5,493 nucleotides of DNA from an uncultured Chloroflexota bacterium (GTDB taxonomy: Bacteria > Chloroflexota > Anaerolineae > Caldilineales > Caldilineaceae). The notes under the pieces are model-generated. The model saw only the letters and a list, made by a program, of their open reading frames with translations, ran no database searches and had not been told where the DNA came from. The stretch is taken from assembly GCA_903858085.1 (NCBI GenBank), contig CAIOHJ010000282.1, positions 1 to 5,493 of the forward strand. Reading direction: 5' to 3'. Below, one piece after another: positions 1-4,917 of the stretch (the stretch's first letter is position 1; every line of letters starts with the position of its first letter). The position numbers and the translations under genes were made by a program.

Positions 1-80
1 GGAGAGGGCACTGGGTCCCCGTGCAGCGCCTCGTACGCCAAGTCCAGTAACATGTGTTCCCAGGTATGCTGTAGCTGCAT
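1..80 (-). CDS. Unidentified protein, N-terminal fragment (divergent gene, runs off the left edge)
   Basis: A leftward reading frame opens with ATG at 80-78 and stays open to the window edge (26 codons plus 2 bases). It starts MQLQHTWEHM and continues LLDLAYEALHGDPVPS. The start is supported by GGAAAGGA placed 6 nt upstream on the minus strand and by a sigma70-like promoter further up. No domain, signal peptide or membrane segment can be recognised in so short a piece, and I do not recognise the family. It is divergent from the light-regulator operon, and the two share a roughly 300-bp control region. It may therefore be co-regulated with the operon, but that is inference. It could be a chance frame. 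The correctly spaced ribosome binding site is the main argument that it is real. Confidence 0.55.
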   Translation of the reverse strand, partial: MQLQHTWEHMLLDLAYEALHGDPVPS

Positions 81-86
81 GGTGGA

Positions 87-94
87 TCCTTTCC
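87..94 (-). promoter_or_regulatory. Ribosome binding site of the divergent gene
   Basis: On the minus strand GGAAAGGA lies 6 nt before the ATG at 80-78. This is near-ideal purine content and spacing. It fixes the start of the partial leftward gene. Confidence 0.55.
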
Positions 95-109
95 GCCTTG
101 ATATTTCAA

Positions 110-148
110 CCGGGTCTGTGTTCCGGGTCTGTGTTCCGGGTCTGTGTT
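110..148. repeat. Three perfect tandem copies of a 13-bp unit, CCGGGTCTGTGTT
   Basis: The units occupy 110-122, 123-135 and 136-148 and are identical at all 13 positions. The core GGGTCTGTG recurs once more in inverted orientation at 209-217 (read as CACAGACCC on the plus strand). The array would lie in the 5' untranslated leader of the leftward gene if the promoter at 202-230 is used. It could be a set of protein-binding sites, an RNA element, or a slippage-born minisatellite. The inverted extra copy near a promoter favours a binding site, but this is inference. The 13-bp period differs from the 11-bp period of the second repeat set at 268-300. Confidence 0.9.
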
Positions 149-201
149 TTTGGTGCAGTGATGAGCCATGCTGAACCTGTACCACGGTTGCGCCACCAAT
201 G

Positions 202-230
202 AAGGTAGCACAGACCCCTTTGCTTGTCAA
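202..230 (-). promoter_or_regulatory. Candidate sigma70-type promoter for the divergent gene
   Basis: On the minus strand a perfect -35 box TTGACA (230-225) is followed by a 17-nt spacer and TACCTT (207-202). TACCTT matches TATAAT at the three most conserved positions (T1, A2, T6). Transcription would begin near 195 and leave a leader of roughly 115 nt before the ATG at 80. The spacer contains the inverted copy of the GGGTCTGTG motif (209-217), so a protein reading that motif would sit on this promoter. This is a sequence match only. Confidence 0.5.
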
Positions 231-267
231 ACAGTCGTCCATCCACCGGGTCGATGAAACCTCAAAA

Positions 268-300
268 AAACATTGAAAAAGATTATACAAATGGTTGACA
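268..300 (+). promoter_or_regulatory. Candidate CarH/LitR operator: three 11-bp direct repeats over the -35 box
   Basis: Three consecutive 11-bp units align without gaps: AAACATTGAAA (268-278), AAGATTATACA (279-289) and AATGGTTGACA (290-300). Positions 1, 2, 6, 9 and 11 are the same in all three (A, A, T, A, A). The third unit contains the -35 hexamer of the operon promoter. Repeated 11-bp sites overlapping the -35 element are, as I recall, how the Thermus thermophilus CarH tetramer recognises its operator, one DNA-binding domain per repeat. The gene just downstream encodes a protein of that family, so autorepression is the natural reading. The repeats are degenerate and AT-rich, so some of the match could be chance. 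Confidence 0.55.
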
Positions 301-324
301 TGCCGAGGGAGGCTGTGGTAGGAT
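295..324 (+). promoter_or_regulatory. Sigma70-type promoter of the light-regulator operon
   Basis: A perfect -35 box TTGACA (295-300) is separated by 18 nt from the -10 box TAGGAT (319-324), which is preceded by TGG, an extended -10 feature. An A/T-rich stretch upstream (261-292) could act as an UP element. Transcription should start near 331. The promoter lies inside the upstream part of the longest reading frame, so the regulator gene must begin downstream of it. Confidence 0.7.
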
Positions 325-380
325 GGAGGGAGTCTAGCAGGGCATGTGGGGAAACCCGTTGTGTTGGAATGGACACAGGA

Positions 381-1778
381 ATGACATACAGCGACAAAAC
401 GCCGATCTACAACTTGAAGGCTGTGGTTCAGGAGACCGGGCTGAAGGCAGACACGCTGCGGGCTTGGGAGCGGCGCTACGGGGTTCCTGCACCACAGCGC
501 ACGGAGAGTGGCCACCGTCTCTACTCCGAGTATGACATCGAGGTGCTCAAGTGGCTGATTGTCCGTCAGGAAGAGGGGATGAGCATCAGCCGTGCCATTG
601 AGCTGTTGTCCCGGCTGGAGGAGGAGGGGAAGAACCCTTTGGAGGCGGGTGGGGGTGCGGTGGTGGGGGCTGAGGAGGGGCGGTGGTTGGAGAGCAGCCG
701 TGTCTCCCCTGCGGCTGTCAAGGCGCCTTTGGGGGAAGCGGGTGCGCTGGCCCAGATGCGTGAGGAGTGGATCGAGGGCTGTATGCGTTTTGACGAGCTG
801 CGGGCTGAGCAGCTGTTGACCCAGGCGTTTGGTCTTTTTCCGGCGGAGGTGGTCTGTCTGGATCTGATCCAGCGAGGTCTGCGCGAGATTGGGGCGGGCT
901 GGGAGGAAGGGCGGGTCACGGTACAGCAGGAGCATTTTGCGTCGGCGCTGGCGATCCGGCGGATGGAGTCGATGCTCTCTTCCACGCCGACGCCGACGCG
1001 GCCGGGGCGGATTTTGGTGGGTTGTCCGCCGGAGGAGGAGCACACCTTTGTGCCTTTGTTGATTTCGCTGCTGCTTCGTCGGCGCAGCTGGGATGTTGTC
1101 TATCTGGGGGCCAACGTGCCGTTGCGCAGCCTGGAGGCGACGTTGGGGGTGCTCAGGCCGAGTCTGGTGGTGTTGACAGCCCAGCAGTTGTACACTGCGG
1201 CGGGGCTGATGGAGCTTGCCGAGCTTTTGCTGCGTGTGCGGGTGCCGTTGGCGTTTGGGGGGATGGTATTTACGGAGGTGCCCAGGCTGCCGGAGTCGAT
1301 TCCGGGGCACTATTTGGGGGACAGATTGGAGCGGGTCATCGAAGGGGTTGAGCAGATCATGGCCCATCCGCGTCCGCAGCCGGCGTTGCACCAGGTGAGT
1401 TACGAGTATCGGGAGGCGCTTGACCACTTCCGTTCCCGCCAGGCGTTGATTGAGGCGGAGGTGTGGGAGCGGGTTGGGCATCAGGTGCCCAAGCGGCTGT
1501 TGGGGCTGGCCAATCTGAATTTTGGCCGCAACTTGCTTGCGGCGTTGACGCTGGGCAGCATGGACTATCTCGACACCGAAGTCGACTGGATCGAGGGGTT
1601 GCTGGTCACCCACCACCAGATGCCAGCGGAGGCGCTTGAGGGGTATCTGAACAGCTACTACGAAGCGGCTCTGCGCCATCTGGATCCGGCGGGCGGTGTC
1701 GTGGTCGAGTGGCTTTCGCGGCTTTTGGGGCGATCTGTTCCGCAGCGCCGGCTTCACCGTGAAGTTGTACGAAAATAA
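381..1778 (+). CDS. carH: CarH/LitR-like light-sensing MerR transcriptional regulator with cobalamin-binding domain and C-terminal extension
   Basis: This is a predicted cytoplasmic repressor that uses adenosylcobalamin as a light sensor. With the start at ATG 381 it has 465 residues. A MerR winged helix-turn-helix lies at about 9-76 (IYNLKAVVQETG, TLRAWERRYG, SGHRLYSEYD), then a Gly/Glu-rich linker (about 79-119), a helical cap (about 120-204) and a B12-binding Rossmann domain (about 209-329). The adenosyl-capping motif Wx9EH is intact (W174, E184, H185). The lower axial histidine is H221 in EEHTFV, where the usual final Gly of ExHxxG is Val. A further 130 or so residues follow, rich in helix and aromatic residues; typical CarH ends near 285-300 residues. 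The frame opens as far back as 273, but the promoter at 295-324 excludes that start. ATG 369 is an equally possible start, and neither has a strong Shine-Dalgarno sequence. It is the first gene of the operon and is probably autoregulated through 268-300. Confidence 0.92.
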   Translation: MTYSDKTPIYNLKAVVQETGLKADTLRAWERRYGVPAPQRTESGHRLYSEYDIEVLKWLIVRQEEGMSISRAIELLSRLEEEGKNPLEAGGGAVVGAEEGRWLESSRVSPAAVKAPLGEAGALAQMREEWIEGCMRFDELRAEQLLTQAFGLFPAEVVCLDLIQRGLREIGAGWEEGRVTVQQEHFASALAIRRMESMLSSTPTPTRPGRILVGCPPEEEHTFVPLLISLLLRRRSWDVVYLGANVPLRSLEATLGVLRPSLVVLTAQQLYTAAGLMELAELLLRVRVPLAFGGMVFTEVPRLPESIPGHYLGDRLERVIEGVEQIMAHPRPQPALHQVSYEYREALDHFRSRQALIEAEVWERVGHQVPKRLLGLANLNFGRNLLAALTLGSMDYLDTEVDWIEGLLVTHHQMPAEALEGYLNSYYEAALRHLDPAGGVVVEWLSRLLGRSVPQRRLHREVVRK

Positions 1779-1815
1779 AGGAAGACGCAGGCGTGGCGGC
1801 TGCGGCAGACAAAAA

Positions 1816-1824
1816 AGGGAGGAG
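1816..1824 (+). promoter_or_regulatory. Ribosome binding site that sets the SDR39U1 start
   Basis: AGGGAGGAG lies 7 nt before ATG 1832. It decides against the longer in-frame GTG at 1793, which would add 13 residues (MAAAADKKGRRRE) not expected before the Rossmann motif. Confidence 0.8.
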
Positions 1825-1831
1825 AAGAGAG

Positions 1832-2758
1832 ATGCGCGTTCTGATTGCAGGGGGAACGGGGTTGATTGGACAGGCGCTCAGCCAGGCATTGGCTGCGGAG
1901 GGGCATGACGTAGTGGTTCTGACGCGGCAGCCTGGGCGGGTGAAGAAGGGGGCGGGGGTGCAGCTGCAGCAGTGGGATGGCCGCAGCGCTGCAGGGTGGG
2001 GCCATCTGGCCGACGGTGCTGGGGCGATCGTCAACCTGGCGGGGGCTGGGATTGCTGACCAGCGCTGGTCGGCGGCCCGCAAGGGGGAGATTCGGCAGAG
2101 CCGTATCGACGCTGGCAAGGCGGTGATGGAGGCGATTGCGGGGGCTGTGGTCAAGCCTGGGGTTTTGATTCAGTCTTCGGCAGTGGGCTATTATGGGACC
2201 CAGAGTGGCGATGCTGCGGTCGACGAAGGGGTTTCGCCTGGGGGGGATTTTCTGGCCAAGCTCTGTTTTGACTGGGAGGCTTCGACCGCGGCGGCAGTGC
2301 GGCAGGGGGTACGCCGTGCTGTGATCCGCACTGGGGTGGTGTTGAGCCTGGCTGGGGGGGCTTTTCCGAAGCAGCTGTTGCCCTTCAAGCTCTTTGCAGG
2401 GGGGCCGGTCGGCAGCGGCCGGCAGTGGTACCCTTGGATCCACCTGGAGGACGAAGTGCGTGCGATCCAGTTTTTGATCGCCAATCCGAAGGCAGAGGGG
2501 CCTTTCAACCTGTCGGCGCCCCAGCCGGTGACCAATCAAGAATTTGGGCGTCTGATTGGGGAGGTGATGGGGCGGCCCAGCTTTTTGCCGGCGCCTGGTT
2601 TTGCAATGCAGGCGCTCTTTGGTGAAATGGCCGTCATTTTGCTGGAAGGGCAGCGTGCTGTCCCCCAGCGTCTGTTGGAATTGGGCTTTTCGTTCAAGTA
2701 CCCGACCGCCCAGGAGGCGCTGCGTGCGCTGTTGGGGAGACGGGGGAACGCGGCGTGA
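1832..2758 (+). CDS. TIGR01777-family (SDR39U1/YfcH-like) epimerase-like NAD(P)-binding protein
   Basis: This 308-residue extended short-chain dehydrogenase/reductase has the usual length for its family. The dinucleotide-binding motif GGTGLIG is at residues 7-13, immediately after the start. Family signatures follow: NLAGAGIADQRW (about 68-79), SSAVGYYG (115-122), RTGVVLS (166-172), the PWIHLED stretch (201-207), and GPFNLSAPQPVTN (223-235). A C-terminal DUF1731-type tail lies at about 252-301 (LPAPGFAMQALFGE, GFSFKYPT). The canonical SDR YxxxK catalytic pair is not evident: YYG is followed by TQSG. This is normal for the family, whose substrate is unknown. Plant GIANT CHLOROPLAST 1 and E. 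coli YfcH are relatives. The start is set by a strong Shine-Dalgarno sequence. It lies 53 nt after the regulator and 55 nt before the SRPBCC gene. In some actinobacteria an SRPBCC domain is fused to this family, so the two probably cooperate. Confidence 0.93.
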   Translation: MRVLIAGGTGLIGQALSQALAAEGHDVVVLTRQPGRVKKGAGVQLQQWDGRSAAGWGHLADGAGAIVNLAGAGIADQRWSAARKGEIRQSRIDAGKAVMEAIAGAVVKPGVLIQSSAVGYYGTQSGDAAVDEGVSPGGDFLAKLCFDWEASTAAAVRQGVRRAVIRTGVVLSLAGGAFPKQLLPFKLFAGGPVGSGRQWYPWIHLEDEVRAIQFLIANPKAEGPFNLSAPQPVTNQEFGRLIGEVMGRPSFLPAPGFAMQALFGEMAVILLEGQRAVPQRLLELGFSFKYPTAQEALRALLGRRGNAA

Positions 2759-2800
2759 GTCTGGGTGAACAACCTGTGCGGTTTTTTGGATCTGCTGGAA

Positions 2801-2805
2801 AGGAG
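2801..2805 (+). promoter_or_regulatory. Ribosome binding site supporting a GTG start
   Basis: AGGAG (within GGAAAGGAG) lies 8 nt before GTG 2814. It supports the non-ATG start of the SRPBCC gene. Confidence 0.75.
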
Positions 2806-2813
2806 AAACGAGG

Positions 2814-3275
2814 GTGCGATACGAGCATCGTTTTGTCGTGAAAGCGCCGCTGGCGGAGGTTGCCAGCTTTCATCGTTCGGCGGCCAGCATGGGGGCCATC
2901 ACGCCGCCGCTGATTGGGGTGCGTCTGCACAGTGCCCCTGACCTTCTGGCGGAGGGGGATTCGATGGACTTTACCCTGTGGCTGGGGCCGTTGCCGGTCC
3001 GCTGGCTGGCGCAGATCGAGCAGGTCAGCGCGGCAGGTTTCAGCGACCGTCAGATTCGGGGGCCCTTTGCGCAGTGGGTGCACCGCCACATCTTTGAGGC
3101 GATCGACGGCCAGAGCACCCGGGTGGTTGACCAGGTGACGGCGACGTTGCATCCTCACTGGTTCTGGAAGGGGGTAGGGGGGAGCATGTGGCTGGGGTTG
3201 CCTCTCCTGTTTGCCTACCGCGGGTGGAAGACCCGTCAGCTGCTGGAGAAGGCGGCTGTGGGCGCGGCTGTGTAA
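2814..3275 (+). CDS. SRPBCC-superfamily (COG4276-like) ligand-binding protein
   Basis: This is a 153-residue helix-grip (START/Bet v 1-like) protein, about the size of one SRPBCC domain. It is likely cytoplasmic, with no signal peptide. It opens RYEHRFVVKAPLAEVASFHR, the usual first strand and helix (pattern F.V.AP...V..F). The family signature GPFAQWVHRHIF is at 83-94, followed by the S/T-R-V-x-D strand (101-106) and a long C-terminal helix after WLGLPLLFAYRGWKTRQLLE (126-145). Such domains form a deep hydrophobic pocket for lipids, polyketides or isoprenoids; no catalytic residue can be assigned. It uses a GTG start with AGGAG 8 nt upstream. It lies between the SDR39U1 gene and the carotenoid-type oxidoreductase, so a role in presenting a hydrophobic substrate to one of them is plausible, but this is inference. 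Which ligand it binds is unknown. Confidence 0.87.
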   Translation: MRYEHRFVVKAPLAEVASFHRSAASMGAITPPLIGVRLHSAPDLLAEGDSMDFTLWLGPLPVRWLAQIEQVSAAGFSDRQIRGPFAQWVHRHIFEAIDGQSTRVVDQVTATLHPHWFWKGVGGSMWLGLPLLFAYRGWKTRQLLEKAAVGAAV

Positions 3276-3294
3276 GACACGCTTTTTGGCCAGA

Positions 3295-3302
3295 AAAGGT
3301 GG
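3295..3302 (+). promoter_or_regulatory. Ribosome binding site that sets the CrtD/CrtH-like start
   Basis: AAAGGTGG lies 5 nt before ATG 3308. The frame is open back to 3188 inside the SRPBCC gene, but only ATG 3308 puts the FAD motif near the N-terminus behind a proper ribosome binding site. Confidence 0.65.
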
Positions 3303-3307
3303 TGGGT

Positions 3308-4864
3308 ATGGGGGAGCGGGGACCCGTGGTGGTGGTAGGCGCTGGCATCGGGGGGTTGACGGCGGCGGCGCTGCTGGCCAGAGCGGGGGTAGAGGTGACG
3401 GTTTTGGAGGCGCACGTTTACCCTGGGGGCTGTGCGGGCACCTTTTATCACAAAGAGTACCGTTTTGAAGCGGGTGCCACGCTGGCAGGCGGTTTTTATC
3501 CGGGCGGGCCGATGGACCTGGTGGGGCAGGCGGCGGGGGTGGAGCGCTGGCCGGCGCATGGCAGCGACCCAGCGATGGCTGTGCATCTGCCGGATGGCCG
3601 GGCGGTTCTCCGCTACGGAGATGAGCGTCGGTGGGAGGAACACGAGCGGGCTTTTGGCAAGGCGGGGGAAGCCTTCTGGCGCTGGCAGGAAAACCGGGCG
3701 GATGCTTTGTGGGATCTGGCGTTGCGTTCGCCGGCCTGGCCGCCTCAGGGGATGCAGGAGGGGGTCTCGCTGCTATGCGAGGGGGCTGGCTGGCTGGCCA
3801 GTGATTTGCTCCGGCGGCTCGACCCACGTCTGGCGGCGGACGCGTTTCGTCCGGTGGCGGCCCATCTGCGTGCGGCGCCGAAAGCGTTGCAGCTTTTTGT
3901 AGATGCGCAGCTGTTGATTGCTGCGCAGACGACCAGTGCGGCTGCCAATGCGCTGTATGGTGCCTCAGCACTCGATCTGCCGCGCCGCGGTGTGGTGCAT
4001 CTGGAGGGGGGGATTGGGGCGATTGCCGAGACATTGGCCGAGGCGGTGCGTCGTCATGGGGGCAAGGTGCTTTACCGCCAGGAGGTCGAGCGGATCGACA
4101 GTGTGCGGGGGCGGCCGGCGGCGGTGGTGACCAGGCGGGGGCAGCGGTATGAAGCGGGCACTGTGGTGGCCAACCTGCCCCCTTGGAACATTGCCCGGCT
4201 GCTGGGCGAGGATCTGCCCCCGTCTCTCCGTCGGCTGTCGGCTCTGCCGGAGCCGGGCTGGGGGGCCTTCATGGTGTATATTGGCCTTGACGAGCAGAAG
4301 GTGGATCTCGGGTCGGTGTTGCACCGTCAGGTGATTGGCCGTGAGCCGTTGGGGGAGGGCAACAGCATTTTTTTGTCGCTCAGCCCGGCCTGGGACAAGC
4401 GACGTGCCCCGGCTGGCCAGCGGGCGTTGACGATCAGCACACACACAGCGTTGGAACCGTGGTGGCGGCTTTTGCGTTATGACAAAGGGCGGTACGAGCA
4501 GCGCAAGGCGCACTATGTAGAGCGGATGATGGGGTTGGCTGAGCGGGTGTTGCCGGGGCTGCGGGCGGGGGCCAGCCTGGTGCTCTCGGGCACGCCGGTG
4601 ACCTTTCAGCGTTTTACCCGTCGCATGCTGGGCTGGGTGGGTGGATTTCCCCAGACCAGCCTCTTTCAGAACTATGGGCCTCGTCTGGCTCCTCGGCTGT
4701 GGATGGTGGGGGACAGCATTTTTCCGGGTCAGTCGACGGCTGCGGTTGCCCTGGGGGGAATGCGGGTGGCGCGAGCCATCCTGGCAGAAGAGGGTATTTA
4801 CGACCTTGCCGCCGCACGGCGGGCTTCATCGGTTCGATCGACTGCTTCTGAAGCGGCGGGCTGA
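3308..4864 (+). CDS. FAD-dependent carotenoid desaturase/isomerase, CrtD/CrtH-like (phytoene-dehydrogenase family)
   Basis: This 518-residue flavoprotein of the CrtI/CrtD/CrtH group has the group's usual length. The FAD-binding beta-alpha-beta motif VVVVGAGIGGLTAAALLARAG is at residues 7-27, ending in the acidic ribose-binding E34 (VLEAH). PGGCAGTFYH (39-48) and FEAGATLAGGFYPGG (53-67) follow. The mid-region GGIGAIAETLAEAVRRHGG (234-252) and VVANLPPWN (287-293 region) are typical of the group. The C-terminal signature MVGDSIFPGQSTAAVALGGM (466-485) contacts FAD. The N-terminal and C-terminal wording most resembles cyanobacterial CrtD (C-3',4' desaturase) and CrtH (carotenoid cis-trans isomerase); I cannot choose between them. 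The reaction would be oxidation or isomerisation of a membrane-dissolved polyene. No phytoene synthase or other carotenoid gene lies in the window. It sits 32 nt after the SRPBCC gene and 53 nt before the photolyase. The last 25 or so residues are low-complexity and probably non-conserved. Confidence 0.87.
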   Translation: MGERGPVVVVGAGIGGLTAAALLARAGVEVTVLEAHVYPGGCAGTFYHKEYRFEAGATLAGGFYPGGPMDLVGQAAGVERWPAHGSDPAMAVHLPDGRAVLRYGDERRWEEHERAFGKAGEAFWRWQENRADALWDLALRSPAWPPQGMQEGVSLLCEGAGWLASDLLRRLDPRLAADAFRPVAAHLRAAPKALQLFVDAQLLIAAQTTSAAANALYGASALDLPRRGVVHLEGGIGAIAETLAEAVRRHGGKVLYRQEVERIDSVRGRPAAVVTRRGQRYEAGTVVANLPPWNIARLLGEDLPPSLRRLSALPEPGWGAFMVYIGLDEQKVDLGSVLHRQVIGREPLGEGNSIFLSLSPAWDKRRAPAGQRALTISTHTALEPWWRLLRYDKGRYEQRKAHYVERMMGLAERVLPGLRAGASLVLSGTPVTFQRFTRRMLGWVGGFPQTSLFQNYGPRLAPRLWMVGDSIFPGQSTAAVALGGMRVARAILAEEGIYDLAAARRASSVRSTASEAAG

Positions 4865-4903
4865 GCGGGTGGGGCCAGCGCTGGGCCAGGTGGCGCAGCT
4901 GCT

Positions 4904-4908
4904 GGAGG
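4904..4908 (+). promoter_or_regulatory. Ribosome binding site of the photolyase gene
   Basis: GGAGG lies 9 nt before ATG 4918. An in-frame TAG at 4909-4911 blocks any longer start, so ATG 4918 is the first possible start. Confidence 0.75.
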
Positions 4909-4917
4909 TAGTGGGAG

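Noticed and set aside
282..287. Minus-strand TATAAT (plus ATTATA) as a second leftward -10 box
   Set aside because: No acceptable -35 hexamer lies 16-18 nt upstream on the minus strand (around 304-310). The motif is better explained as part of the A/T-rich 11-bp repeats.
344..535. Short plus-strand open frame starting at ATG 344, as a leader peptide
   Set aside because: It has no good ribosome binding site, its product is unlike any known leader, and most of it overlaps the regulator in another frame.
1754..2539. Minus-strand open frame (261 codons) opposite the SDR39U1 gene
   Set aside because: Product composition is typical of antisense shadows in G-rich coding strands. It has no recognisable motif or ribosome binding site, and the plus-strand gene is secure.
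3282..3298. Imperfect palindrome CTTTTTGGCCAGAAAAG between the SRPBCC and oxidoreductase genes, as a terminator or RBS-masking hairpin
   Set aside because: There is no loop between the arms, one pair is a wobble, and no U tract follows. It is not a plausible intrinsic terminator.
2694..4034. Long minus-strand open frame (446 codons) across the SDR, SRPBCC and oxidoreductase genes
   Set aside because: Its product is Pro/Arg/His-rich low complexity with no domain. It mirrors GC-rich genes on the plus strand that have clear family motifs, so it is an antisense shadow.
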